A stretch of 64,000 nt of DNA from NCBI GenBank assembly GCA_026120185.1, contig JANUWF010003375.1, positions 2,933,736 to 2,997,735 on the forward strand, in the 5' to 3' direction. Position numbers and translations under genes: made by a program. Below, in pieces: positions 1 to 12,439 of the stretch. Within the stretch, counting starts at the first letter, position 1; each line of letters opens with the position of its first letter. The stretch comes from Voacanga thouarsii. Lineage: Eukaryota; Streptophyta; Magnoliopsida; Gentianales; Apocynaceae. Under the pieces are notes generated by a model. It worked only from the letters and a program-made list of their open reading frames with translations. It was not told where the DNA came from and ran no database searches.

Positions 1-16
1 TGCAAGCTATGATGAG

Positions 17-3000
17 TGTAATACCCTATGTTAGACCGTCTTTGGTAAGTGGGGGAAAAGTCATGCATGTCATATTGAGTTATACCACATTTGATGATTT
101 GAATTATTTTCCATGAAAATATTGGTTGTGGATTGCATGAATTAATTTATTCTTGAAGTAGTTGGATTGCTTGAGCTTTCATTTATTGAGGAGAGTTTAT
201 TAGAAAAAAAGGGTAAAGCAATTGGGAAGAAATCAAGGGAGTTGTTAGGAGAATATTTAGAAAGAAAATGTGGCTTGGTGGATAAAGCTTGGCATTTAAA
301 CCTTGACGGGCTTGAGTTTGAATCCTAGCTATTTCAAATCCTTTTCATTCTCTTATTTTCTTTCCTCCTTCCCTAATTTTTCCCTAGCTTGGCCGAAATC
401 CATAGGAGAATAGCCACTAGGAAATTAATTTCCTAAGAAGAGAAAATAAATTAGGAGAGTGATTTATTTGAAAATTATTTCATAAAATACTGGAGAACAA
501 ATTAAATTTTTTGTTCTAATATCTTATCATAATCTTTTGGAGAATTTTAAAGATTGCTAATCTAAATTTTCTTTTAGCAATATCTAAATAATATATTAGT
601 AGAGAAAAATATATATAAGAAAGCATATAGGTATTATTTTCAAGGAAATAAATTCCAATTTTTATCTTCTTTCAAATAATATTTTCTTGAGGGGAATAAA
701 AGGATTGGAGGTGAATTTAAATGAAGTATTTATCTCTTGGATAAATCCAGGAATTTTCGAAGCCTTTAGGAAAAATTTTAGTATATATGAATAGGAAACC
801 AGAATTTTTATTTCCTAATAACTATTTGATAGATATTACCCAATTTAATATTGGGAATTAATTAAACTATCTCCTAATTAGATGACCTAATTCTCCACTA
901 AGATTTTCTGGAAGATTCTCTCAAAACTACCACCGCAATGAAGAGAAATAACCTACCAAAAGACTCTTCAAAACCTAGCTAGGATTGGCCAAGAAAACCC
1001 TAACCAATTAGCACTTATTTTCAGCCAAAAGGAAACCAGAATCTCAGCTCCTAGGCCCTCAGAATTTTTGTCACTATTCACACACACACACACTCTCATG
1101 AAACTTCCAGCCAAAACCCCACATCAAAAACCCCTCCAGCAGACTAGCACAAACAGCTACACAAACCCTAATCTTTTCCTTCCTAATTTCATCCCAAAAG
1201 CAGTCAGAAAATCAGTAATTTTCCCTTCTCCTTTTCATCTAGATTTCAGCCACCTTCAACCCTATTTCACCCATAAATTCTAGCACAAAATCTGCACAAA
1301 AGTTCCCTAGTTATCAAGCAGAAAAACAGCTGCACAAAGGCCCATTCTTCCTTCCTCTCCTATTTTCACTATTATAAGGGCCCAAAACCAATCAGATTTC
1401 TCCTCTCTTTCTGTCCAGAATCTTAGCACCCTCAGCTTCACAAACACAGTAGCCACCAACCCTAATTCCCCTCCAAAATCTCGGCAGCCCTAGAGAACAC
1501 CAAAGCTGAACAATTTTCTGTTTTGATTAAGAAACCCTAGCAAGGCCAAAACTTCTTCAAACACCTAAACCCTAAAGCACCTCGACCTAACCTATCTCCT
1601 TCATCAAACAGCCTCAAACAAACCCTAAATACCCTCCATTGCTCAGAAATTCCAGCTGCCAACCCTCCTCCACATCTGGACCAAAACAACACCAACACTC
1701 CATCAAAGCTGAAAACCAACTCTAAGGTAAGCAATTCCTCAACTCTTCATCAACTCCTCTTCAATTCCTCCCGTCTTCTTCTCCTAAATCTCGATCATAA
1801 GGGACTAATTTTACCCATTCTTTGGGGAGTCTTGATCAAGGTCATCTAAGCGATCCAAACTCTTCAACTAGTGATCAAACTCAAGCTAGACAAAAAGGAG
1901 TTGCCGTGATTTAAGTCTAAATCACTAAGAGGTAATCAAGATCCTATATTTATTGATTTAAATGGTCTAAAACTTCAAAATATTATCTTAAGGATGCCTA
2001 TGGAGTCTAGTATGAAAGCATGAATATACTAGATGGATGAACATGTTGATGAAAGCCATAGACAAAGTATGTAGGAGATAGGACATTGATGTATCTTGTC
2101 ATGATAAATCTAGATCCATGCTAAATAGGCAAAAGATGAGATCTTTTAATGTTTATGGGGCTATTTATGATGATTTTATGTTAGCTTAATATGGAAGATG
2201 TCATGTGATAAATTGATCTAGGTCAATGCATGGTCATGATCAATAGAATCGTAAAGGAAAGTTATGGATGTGATTTAGTGAATTAAATACCATGGATGCA
2301 ATAGGTAAATAATGAAATCATGAAGAGTCATGTCGTATGAATTAATGAGTGGAACGATTAAATCCTAATTGCAGGGTTATTTGCTCTAGATAAGGAAGGA
2401 GTGGAAATTAGAGCAATCGATTGAGTTGGATTTAGCTGTGATATACCAAGTAAGTCCCTACATAACTGTTTTGATAAATGATACTTGTTTGCAAACAATT
2501 TTGTAATGTTATTTGGAATTGATGTCAACATGATGTTTTGACACAAGGATTGAGCCTTGACTAAAAATGATGAGTTATGCTGAATTGTTGTGAGACTTGG
2601 ATTAGAAATGTGGATGTTTATTTTCAAAACAAATTTGCTAAATTTTAATTGTTCAACTTCAAAAATAATTTCTTAAACTATTGTCAAACGATTTGAAAAC
2701 CCTATTACGAAAAACCACGTTTTGCAATCAAATTAATTAAAAACTTTTGGAAAAGGGAAAATGATTCTACCCCTATTCGGGGAGCATTGAGTACTCAGCG
2801 GGGGTAGGCTAGTAGTACTAGTCTTGAAGAGCAAGAACAAGTCTTCTGGCAGGTAGCCACCTCCAGAAGATAGACTCAACTTGGAGAGGCGACAATACTA
2901 CTTAGTCAGGCTGGTCCAAGCTAGCATATTGGTCCATGTGGACATTGTTGATCCGGATTGGACAACCGGAATGTTGGGTATAGAGATGGAGGAGTATCTC

Positions 3001-3600
3001 ACCTAGTAGGTGAATTCCCCACTGCCCCTTTGTTGAAAGAATACATTGGGGAGCTATCACGGTAATAACCATAGTATGGATTGTGTTACTATAATGTTGA
3101 ATCATTTGCTAATCCCTATTTAATGAATTATGAATGTGATAAAACAGTGATTTATTGTGAACTATTTTGGATTTATTGAGCAATGCTCCTTTGTATAACT
3201 GTTATTGATGAAATTAACTTGCAAACACGATTTTGTGATTTTGATAAACTTGTATACATGAAATGGTTATAATTGACATTTGCACTCACGGGACTTACTG
3301 ATATGTCAATCTCACACCTTTTATATCATGATTTCAGGGGATTGCTTACATTGAGCGGGGCGAAGCTAGGGTTGAGCTCCAATTTATTTATTTAGTTGTG
3401 TTTTTTAGTTTCTTTTAAGAGACGTTTGTTAGTTTTGAGTTCCAAACTTGTACAAGTTTTGCTTTCGGATGTAATAAAATTATTCTTTTCATTTTATTTA
3501 GCAGTTTTATTTTATTTTGTACCTCGTTATAAAGACCCCTGGTCCTTTGGACGAGGCGACATCCTGCCCTATCTAGGTACCTAGGGTGTGGGGTGTTACA
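17..3600 (+). repeat. 5' LTR of the Ty3/gypsy element, about 3.58 kb
   Basis: It begins TGTAATACCC and ends GGGTGTTACA, the usual TG...CA ends, and is followed within three bases by a tRNA-Met-type primer site. A TATA-like ATTATAAGGG lies near 1371, in keeping with an internal LTR promoter. No partner LTR is present in the window, so the length rests on the two ends only. Open frames inside it (for example near 1068-1283 and 2358-2627) look like chance. Confidence 0.75.
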
Positions 3601-3602
3601 AG

Positions 3603-3614
3603 TGGTATCAGAGA
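3603..3614 (+). other. Primer binding site (tRNA-Met type)
   Basis: TGGTATCAGAGA starts two bases after the LTR end. It matches the plant initiator tRNA-Met primer site used by many Ty3/gypsy elements, where the usual form is TGGTATCAGAGC. This fixes both the strand and the LTR boundary. Confidence 0.85.
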
Positions 3615-3737
3615 CTAGGTTCAGGCAATTGATTTGATTAAGTGGTACCTAAACCTTAGAGATTGGGATTCATTGAATGGTGTTTGACCTCTAAGAGCTG
3701 AAATTTAATTCTGATTTCTTTGTGTTTCTTTTATAGG

Positions 3738-4238
3738 ATGTCTAGAAAATTCACAGCTGTAACCTGAGACTGGCCTTTTATGTGCGGTCCCGCAAGTGGT
3801 AGCGCATCTAACCCAATACCTATACCAGATTCCTCATCATCCAAGTCAGAAATGGAACCTGAGGGTGGATGGATCCTGAGTGAAGAAGAGCTAGGGGGAC
3901 TTGAGATTGAGGGGGAGGGTAGTAATGATACACCTGCGACCCCATCCATAGGGGGAGGAACCCCGACACTTCTAGGAGGTGAGTCCCACGAGCCGGAATC
4001 TGGGAGGCCTAAGAGTGCTGTGGTGTTAGCCATGGAACAACTTAGGGATGCAGACCTAAGGGCCAAGTCGAGGGGTAGGGATGATGAGGGGTACATTTTG
4101 GGTCAGCCTGAGAAGAAGCCTCGATCTTTTGGTTTCGCCAAGGATCGTGTCCGAGATCATCCCAACCGCAATGCAGGATGGATAGTGAAACCTTCCCCTG
4201 AGACTTCTAAGGACTCCCGCGACTCTAGTGAAGCTTAG
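3738..4238 (+). pseudogene. Extra ORF between primer site and gag of the gypsy element
   Basis: From an ATG at 3738 the frame runs to a TAG at 4236-4238, broken only by one early TGA near 3765. Without that stop it would give about 166 residues; the clean open part from 3780 is 152 residues. The product is acidic and rich in Ser, Pro and Gly at the start (SSSSKSEMEPEGG) and basic later (GQPEKKPRSFGFAKDRVRDH). I recognise no domain. It lies where some plant gypsy elements carry an additional ORF or a gag leader. It could be an N-terminal gag piece or a captured host fragment. Confidence 0.4.
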
Positions 4239-4685
4239 AGTTTATAGGGCCCTTAGTGATTACTCTTTTATTTTCATGAAGAGATGTTCGTTTATTTATT
4301 TGATTTAGCGTTTACTCTTTTATTTTGAATTTCGTTTTGCAAGAATAAAAGAAGTACTTAGTAGGATACTTCCTTATTTTGTACTAAGTTGGATTTAGTT
4401 AAGGAAAGCATAATCTTATTGATTTCTCTATACCCTTTGGAGTGTTATTCGCAAAATTTATATCTCATCAAATTGCAAATTCTTCCCAAATCATGAGCTA
4501 ATTTATTGCATGCCATGAATTTTTCCCCTAATGAACCTTGTAATGGATGCCAATAGATGGCACCAAGACGTAGGGCTGCAGGATGAGGTAGGGCTGCTCA
4601 AGAGAGCGAGTCATCGGCTCCTGAGTCTGAGCGGGCACGGCAATCAACACCAGAGGTGGAAGGGGATTCCGAGTAGGAGTAGGAG

Positions 4686-5640
4686 TTGTCATCGGGAGGG
4701 TCCAAAGAAGTGACCATGAGGCAAGCCTTCGATAAGATGGCTGCCATTCTACAGAACATAACTGAGAAGGTAGACAGTGTGGATAGGAGGGCACCTAAGG
4801 GGGAGGATGAGGCCTTGGAACGATTCCTGAAGTTCCAACCTCCGTCGTTTCAAGGAAAAGTGGAGCAGGATGAAAAGGCCGAGCAATGGATAGAACAGAT
4901 GGAGGATATTTTTGCAACCCTGTAGTACACTGAAAATAGGAGAGTGAAATTTGCTACATTTAGGCTAAGGGGACTTGCCCAAGCTTGGTGGCAACGGATC
5001 CAGGAAAACTAGGAGAGGGAAGATAATGACTGGACTTGGGAGAATTTCGTGGAGGCTTTCCGAGCAGAATATGTACCACGATGGATAGCGGAGAAGAGGG
5101 AAGATGAATTCCAGACTCTCAAGCAAGGGGGAATGACCGTGGCTCAGTATGCCGCCCGGTTTACTCAGTTGTCCAAGTACTGCAAGTGTCTGGTGGATAC
5201 CGAGCAGAAGCAGACCCGTCAATTTGTGAAGGGACTCAGGCAAGATTTGAGGAAAGCACTGGCACCATCTCCTCTAGTGACATACACGGCCGCGGTGGAT
5301 GCAGCGACCCGCACGAAAAATGAGGATAGGAACCGACCGATGAACCGGCTATTCCAACCGAGCCGACCACCGATGAGACCCCCGACTCACAAACAACCTG
5401 CCGGCCCGATGCACTGGGGAAATAAAGGGAAGCAGCCCAGGACAACACCACCAGGTCCTATGTCGGGTGCACCAATGTGTCGAAATTGTGAGAAGCGAGG
5501 TCAGGTCGAAAGGGATTGCTAGTCCCGAGGAGTGGCGAGAAGATGCTTCAACTATGGTGACCCGAACCACCTGAGGAACAACTGTCCAAGACCATTTAGG
5601 CTAGGGCCAGGAGCTGCGACGTAGCCAGAGGAGCCCCTAT
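4686..5640 (+). pseudogene. Gypsy gag (capsid and nucleocapsid), broken
   Basis: Conceptual translation from about 4716 gives a retrotransposon gag domain (FLKFQPPSFQG, AEQWIEQMEDIF, LRGLAQAWWQRI, FVEAFRAEYVP, MTVAQYAARFTQLSKY). In-frame stops fall near 4923, 5010 and 5519. The C-terminal zinc knuckles are degenerate: the first reads CRNCEKRGQVERDC, with Val at the usual His position, and the second reads CFNYGDPNHLRNNC, with Tyr replacing a Cys. The region before it (4239-4685) is element leader with nothing coding that I can support. Confidence 0.8.
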
Positions 5641-6800
5641 TGGGACGAATGGAAGAGGAAGCCAAAAGCCTCAAGTGAAAGCCAAGGTCTTCGCGCTCAA
5701 CCGGGAGAAGGTCGGAGCTGATTCAACGGTAGTTGAAGGTACGCTTTCTGTGCAAGGTCACTCCATTTCTGTTTTAATAGACCCGGATCGACTCATTCAT
5801 ATGTGAACGATAAGTGTGCATGCCATTTGGGTTGGGACGGGGTAGAGTTACCTTACACCCTGTTAGTGAGTACACCTTTGGGGAGGCAAAGAAGTGCGAG
5901 TAAAGTAGTGCAAGGGTGCGATGTTGTGGTTAGAAAAAAGATTCTGAAGGCGGACCTCATAATCCGACCCATCGACGCCTATGATCTGATTCTAGGTATG
6001 GATTGGTTAGCAAAGCATGGAGCAAGAGTGGATTGCAAGGCCAAGACCATGCAGTTTGCTAGGCCCGGATGCGACGTACTAGAGTTTAACGGGAGAAAGG
6101 TGAGGGAGTTGAAATTCTTGATAGCAAGCACAAAGGCAAGGAAAATGTTGAAGAAGGGTTGTGTGGGATATTTAGCTTATCTGATCAATAAACCCAAGGA
6201 CCAGTGTACTTTGAAGAGCACTAAAGTGATGAAGGACTTTGTAGACGTATTTCTAGCCGAACTTACTTCTCTTCCACCTTCCCGAGAAGTCGAGTTCACC
6301 ATCGATTTAGTTCCGGGAGCGGAGCCGGTGTCAAAGACTTCTTATCGGATGGCGCCCGCAGAATTGAAAGAATTGAAGGAGCAACTGGAAGAATTGGTTA
6401 AGCAAGGGTACATAAGACCCAGTACATCACCATGGGGAGCCCCAGTGTTGTTCGTGAAAAAGAAGGATGGGACATTGAGATTGTGTATAGACTATAGGGG
6501 GTTGAACAACCTCACAATCAAGAACAAGTATCCCTTGCCTTTGATCGATGAGTTGTTCGATCAGTTGTAAGGTTCATGCTACTTTTCTAAGTTGGATCTC
6601 CGGCAAAGTTACTACCAAGTGTGAATCAAGGAGGAGGATATTCCCAAGACGGCTTTCAACACGAGATATGGCCACTACGAGTTCGTGGTGATGCCATTCG
6701 AAGTAACTAATGCACCTGCCGTTTTCATAGATCTTATGCACAGGGTTTTCCAACCGTACCTGGATAAGTTTTTTGTAGTGTTCATAGATGACATCTCAAT
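5641..6800 (+). pseudogene. Gypsy pol: protease and partial reverse transcriptase
   Basis: The protease region is frameshifted near 5785, inside the aspartic active-site segment. The open stretch 5803-6570 then carries LILGMDWL (end of protease), the linker and RT motifs ([60 protein letters not shown]). A stop follows at 6568-6570. After it the same protein continues ([34 protein letters not shown]) with another stop, and ends at FVVFIDDI, the catalytic YxDD-type motif. Nothing downstream of that motif is present. Confidence 0.85.
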
Positions 6801-8576
6801 TGGTAGAATCTTAGTCCAACCAATAATATCAACACCATAGGATTTCAATCCTAGAAACATGATAAAATGTATGATTAACTCAATGCATCCACCACAGTCA
6901 ATCATACTATGACCATCATCATGGTCCGCCCTACGGCATGGGTGTCCCATGCCCAACCTCTATTTCTATAATAAAAAAACATTTTGCTAGCTAAGGATGG
7001 CTTTAATACAAATACCATCACCCCAAAAAGAAAGAGACAAGCATTCGGAGGTGGCCACCAGCCAAAAGGTGTTCTCAAACTCGCGTATGCTAGTATAAGA
7101 GCATAGCCCCTCTAGAATACTCAAGGATTACAAACAAAAGAATGTGATCAACGCAAGTCTCAACCTAGCTCAATGCTTTTTAAAAACCAAACACTTTTCC
7201 AAAATATTTTCTTTCCCAAAAATACATTGAATACAAGTTCATGTAAATTTAATTCATTCCAAGATTTTCAAAATTTTATATTTTCATGCTATGGCTTTTG
7301 CAAACCTTTAGGTGCATGAGAATGCAACTATAGGTTCTTGATGAAATCAATACAAGGTTTCCCAATCATCCTATATATATAGGGGATTTATCAAAATATA
7401 GCATGGTTAAACGTTGCATAATCATGTATGCTTCCAAATACTTCATATTATTTTCATAGGATAAACAAGCATGCTTTCATAATGTAGTTCTTATAAAAGA
7501 TTTTATTTGAAAATGTTGCATAGATGTGGGGACTTACATAAATACCTATGTTTATGAAAACATGAAATGCGGGGACTAACAACATGCAAAAGTTTTAAAG
7601 AAAAAGGTTCATGCCTCAGTATAATAGAAAAACACGTGGCTAAAATAGAGTTTGGAAACTAAGGGACTCATCTTGTCTGGTAATGCATCTATGTATCATT
7701 GTAGGTTTCAGCGTTCCTCAAGTTAAGCTCGCCTACAATAAAGACGTATCTCTAAATGAAGCACAACTTCATGTATTAAGGACTATAATATTTAAGAAGG
7801 TTATGTTGTTTTGGTTATAAGGGCTGCTATTTAGCCCAACCAAGCTATCTCAAAATCTCCTCCCTATGCTTGAAGCTATATTCTAATCACAAGTTACAAG
7901 TTATATTCTAGGTCATTAAAGCTTGAGGGAGATTTAATTCTCCAAGGACCTTAGCCATTTATAAATTCCAACTACAACTTCTCAAGCTTTCATGGATTCA
8001 AACATCAAAAGTTATACCAAAATAATCCTTATCACATATAGAACAATTTTGCTTCAAGTGGGAAAGGCTTTACCTTCTTGATTGAACCAAGATCAAGCTT
8101 TAGAGTTGTAATTCCCTTCCTTTTTTTTATTCTCCTTCTTCTTCTTGGTTTCTTTATCTTCCCTTTCCCTTCTTTTTTCTTTTTCTTCTTCCTCTCGGTC
8201 TCTCTCTTTTTTCTCGTTTTTCTCTCTTCTTTTCTTATTTTGGTCCTCACTTGTCTTCCCTTCTTCTTTTTGTTGTTATTCTCATGACTTACAATGACTT
8301 GATAATATTAAGAGAAGTGTAGAAGTCATTAGAAGATAATGGAACGTAATGGAAGGTAATAGAAGATAATGGAAAGGAATGTAAGATGACAGAATAAAGT
8401 AGAAAGTGAGGGAACTTCCTAGAGTGATTATAAGTCCAATGGGCCTTTCTTTTGGGCTTCAAATATTCTAAGGATTTTATTTAATGAAAATGTTCCACCA
8501 TATGAAATTAATAAAATGTCCTTTACTTAAATTGGCTCTTTTTCCATTTAATGAAGTGGGCCACCACCCAAATAAT
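6801..8576 (-). repeat. Inverted gypsy-type LTR fragment, part 1
   Basis: On the minus strand this sequence continues the LTR that begins at 18766 (TGTAATACCC), after the copia insertion is removed. It has no supported coding region. It is rich in short A/T blocks and contains the pyrimidine tract at 8111-8285. It abuts the broken RT of the first gypsy element without a clean LTR end, so its internal end was lost. Assignment rests on the shared TGTAATACCC end and on continuity across the ATAAT duplication; it is a different family from the LTR at 17-3600. Confidence 0.45.
8111..8285 (+). repeat. Polypyrimidine (CT-rich) tract
   Basis: About 175 bases are almost entirely C and T on the plus strand (TTCTCCTTCTTCTTCTTGG and similar). 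Open frames on both strands here translate to low-complexity Phe/Leu/Ser or Lys/Arg strings and are not genes. Confidence 0.8.
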
Positions 8577-10609
8577 TATTGGATTGTATGCCCTCTTAAA
8601 CTAGGTTTCTGATGTAAAATCGAATATTTTAATAAAAGAATTTATTTTCAAAAATTGTTTGTGATTTTTACTTTTTGTTTGTGCACGATTTTCTTTTGGA
8701 ACAGACCCATTGTGTTTAAATAAGTGATCCATGTGAATGGTGGTCTTTCACAGTAAGGTATGGATCACGGGTTATTTAACACATAAACTTTTGTTCTTAA
8801 CCTATTGATGAGACTGGGAATCTCATCATGTTTAAGTTATTATGTCATGAATTCCAAATGGGGAATGGCTTACCTTTAGCCAGTGAGTAGTCCACTCACT
8901 TCATAACATAAGCGTATTTTGAATACGTAGAACAGGAACTGTAGTTGTGGTTTCTCAAAGTACTATATGGTAGAAACCTTGACTACTACCACTACAGCGT
9001 GGACTAGTACTCTACGACTTGAGTATGAGTTGGTGGTCTAGCGAAACTGGGAGCATATATTTTGATTTGCTATAGTTGAGGTTCTATCGTAGGGCCAATA
9101 TACTTGCATGTTGGGTATGTGTGACTAGTTAGTTAAGACAAACTTATACAAGATAGTTTCTGCACTATATCGCCCCTTGTGGTTGTCCGAATGGTCTAAA
9201 ATGTCCAGGGCCCTAGGAAACATGACTTGGATGTTTGCTTTAGGGTAGCTCCTTTGGAAAGCGGAAACACTCCAGGAAGTCGTGGATCATTGGACTAGAA
9301 GCCTAAGGATGGTAGATGTCATTTAGAGGGGTGTTAGTACACTTCTTCCTCTCTAAATGTACGGCGATGTGTCGAAGAGTATTTTAGTCATTTCACCTGC
9401 AGGTCGGAGACTTTGCTAATGCAGCATTGTCCTTGGGGTCAATATTTCCTTATGGTGATATTAGGAAATATTTAAAATGCAAAATACAGCTATTTATATA
9501 ACAAGGGTATTTTGGTCATTTTAGCAGCTAAGGCGATGTGTCTTTTTGGTCCTTGGAATAGCCCGTAAGTCCTAACTAATTTTGGGTTGAGGAATTGGTC
9601 TCAGTTGAAGAGGATTTTATTTTATTTGATTTTATTTAATTTTATTCAGGAAGTCTAATTTATTATTGGACTGGAATAAAATAAATAAATTAATTAAAAT
9701 AGGAGTTGAGAGAAATTAATTATCTAGTTTAATTGGTTAATTAATTATTCAGGGCCTAGGTCCAGTATGAATAATTAGGAAATTAACCTGGGCTTAAATT
9801 AGGGGAAATAATTAATGTTTAATTATTTATTGGGTTATTTATATAGGCCCAAGAAATAAATAATTAAAGATTAATTATTTTGGTTCATTTGGGCTCATTA
9901 ATTATTTATTGTGTTGTTTATATAAGTCCAGGAAATAAATAATTAATGTTTATTATTTTGGGCATTTTGGGTCCAAGAAAAATAATAAATATTTTTTTGG
10001 CCCAATAGCTTGGACCTTAGGGTTTTTCCAGATACGGTTAAGAGGAGTTTAGGGTTAGGCCAAACTGATTCTCAGGATAACATCCGGATGTTTTGAAATC
10101 CCGGGGATATGTTTATCAGAGAATGAGAGACCTAGTTTTGGCTAACAAATAAAACAACTCTCTAGAAAAAGAAAAACCCTAGTTTTTTCCCTAGCCACAA
10201 CAAGGCTCATGCCACTCTCTCTCACAGAGACGTCTTCTTCCATTCTGTGTTTTCTCCTTGGACTTTGCTAACCAATAGCAAGTGAACCAAGGAGAATTGA
10301 GACCGTTCCTCTTCACCATAGTGTTCACCGACTAGAGGTTAGACTGAGGAATATTTCGAGAGCTGGAAAGCTTGGCGTTAATGCAAATAAGGCGAAGTAG
10401 AAGGCTAGCGGGTGTTCAACCGGAAGCTTCTTCAAGTGGGCAAAGCGAGGCGATTCCAGTCGTTCAATCCGCTCTTACTCAACCTAGAAGGGTTAAGGAG
10501 TGCAAAGGTATGATCTTCACGCTTCCGTATAGCCTTTAAGGCTTGGTTTTATTTTTCTCTAAATTTTTTTCCCGTGACTGCACATGCTCTCTGTTTTTCG
10601 GTTCCCTCA
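8577..10609 (+). repeat. 5' LTR of copia element (2033 bp)
   Basis: It aligns end to end with 16337-18368. It begins TATTGGATTG where the 3' copy has TGTTAGATTG, so the terminal TG has mutated to TA. It ends GGTTCCCTCA. The boundary is set by the ATAAT duplication at 8572-8576 and by the primer site three bases downstream. Confidence 0.95.
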
Positions 10610-10612
10610 ATG

Positions 10613-10625
10613 TGGTATCAAAGCC
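10613..10625 (+). other. Primer binding site of copia element
   Basis: TGGTATCAAAGCC lies three bases after the LTR end and matches the tRNA-Met primer site common in plant copia elements. Confidence 0.85.
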
Positions 10626-12439
10626 ACTGGTTTTTGATCAATATAGGGAGCATGGTAGTTAATAAAATGGAGAAGATAATTATACCTGTGATCCTTCGCT
10701 GTTTTGGTATGGGATAGGATCTCTGTGAGCTTCATCGTTGAAGCATAGGCACACTGTAAATTTTTTTTTGGCTTTGCTAGAACATCGTGTAAACCCAATT
10801 TGAAGGGTATAGGCGATTGTCGTTTTGTTTTTGGATGAGTTTTTGTAAGTAAAAATGTCCAAAGAAATAAGAAAAAATTGAAGAAGAGAAGGTTCTGCAA
10901 TTTCGCGCCCAGACAGAATAAAAAACGAAGAAGAAAACTATTCATAAGCCGCCGCGTTGGAGTCGAGCCACCGAGTCGAGCCGCTGCTGTTTTGTGAGGG
11001 GAGCCGGTTGGCTGCTGCACCTTGGAGCCAAGCCAATTGCTGGAAATTGAGCCGATTTCGTTGCTCAATTGAAACTTAAATTGCGCGGGTCGTGCAGCGG
11101 TTCGGGCATGCAGAAACGGGTCCTTGCGCGGGTTAAAGCGCAGGTCAACGGCTGAGGAGAAGCGGGCCAATTCGCGGGCGCGGGTTGGCTCCACTGGTCG
11201 TGGCAGGCATGCGATCCAGTGCAGCGCGGTGCACCGTGGCAGCGGTGGACCGCAGGCCACGCGGGCGCGGATCCAGTGCCGCGCAGTGCAATGGACCGCT
11301 AGCGGTTTTTTTGCAATTTTTTTTTTCTTTTTCGTTTTAGGTCTCATACCAGGCGAAGTTAATATTTTTGCAATATTTATATTCTTGGAATATATTTGCA
11401 TGAAAAATATTAGTAAGGGATTTTAGGATTAAACAATATCATTAATTAATTAATTAATTAATTAATGTGTTTAATTCTATTATTTGGGCACTTAGGTTTA
11501 AAAAATAGAAAAGCATGAAAACGTTTATTGTTTTGAGCATGCTATTTTTTTTATGTACCTATGTGTGCTTTTTCCCAAAGACCAAAGTCTTTGGGAACAT
11601 TTTTGACAAGAAAAATATTTTTCTTCAAAAATTAAATGGTTATTTTAATTGGTACAAAAATTAATCCTTGAATATTTTCTCAAAGGATTTAATCCTTGAC
11701 ATAGAAAATATATTGGATTTAGATATTTTTGTAAATTAAAATGGAGAGCTATTTTGTTTTGTTTTGGACTAGAAAAATTATTTTGTCAAATAAACTTAAG
11801 ACCAAAGTCTCTAGAAAGTTTTAATTGAAAAATTTTTGAAATCATTAAGTTTTAACTTAAATAAAATTAGTCCATGGAGAAAATCTCTCATAGGATATAA
11901 GCCTTGACATAGAGATTTTATTGGACTTAGATTTTTTATTTTTGAGTTAAGGAAAAACTTAATAGAAATTTCAAAAGGATATTTTCCAGAAAACCTTTAT
12001 TTTAAAAGACTAAGTGGGAGAGGGGTTCCAACGGCCCCACGGCTTCCATTACGGTCCTCATTAGAGATCGTGGGTCCCCTCGCGTCACCCTGGGAGTGAA
12101 CCCGTATAGGATGGGGATACCACAAGGATCTAGATCTAATGGAAGGATGTAATTAATAACCCGGGGCACGTACTATGATCGGCCAGCCCACATTGGAGGT
12201 TATAGTGCGAGGTATGTCCATAGGAAATGAGAGGAAACGCCCATCCCACGATGGAGTTATTCTCTAGACCATTACCTAGAAGGGAAATTAATTTGTGGTG
12301 GTTAATACACTTAGCTTAGGAAACTGTTAATCTTCCCAAGATGCTATGTCAGTTTTCCTAAGAGCCAAATTATTTTCATTGCAAAAAATTTATTTTTTTT
12401 CACAAACTAAATTCTTTCGTTTATTTTCGATTTTCAGAA
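10626..12439 (+). other. Long untranslated leader of copia element
   Basis: About 1.8 kb separates the primer site from gag. It includes a conspicuously GC-rich block at roughly 10930-11310, unlike the AT-rich surroundings, then AT-rich sequence with an ATTA run at 11441-11465. A 264-codon minus-strand frame crosses the GC-rich block, but it has no domain I recognise and is probably chance. Long leaders are known in several plant copia lineages. Confidence 0.6.

Larger units (their letters stand above)
17..6800 (+). mobile_element. Truncated Ty3/gypsy (chromovirus-like) LTR retrotransposon
   Basis: Order seen: long 5' LTR, tRNA-Met-type primer site, an extra ORF, gag, protease and the first part of reverse transcriptase, all on the plus strand. 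The long LTR and the RT sequence type ([19 protein letters not shown]) resemble the Tekay/Del chromoviruses; this lineage call is inferred. The body ends in the RT active-site motif at about 6795, so RNase H, integrase and the 3' LTR are missing here. Stops and frameshifts in gag and pol show it is dead. The sequence that follows is an unrelated inverted LTR fragment, and no target duplication could be matched. Confidence 0.85.

Noticed and set aside
8032..8287. Lys/Arg-rich minus and Phe/Leu-rich plus frames
   Set aside because: Low-complexity products of the pyrimidine tract.
10607..11401. 264-codon minus-strand open frame
   Set aside because: Lies across the copia leader and LTR end in antisense, has no recognisable domain, and follows from the GC-rich block.
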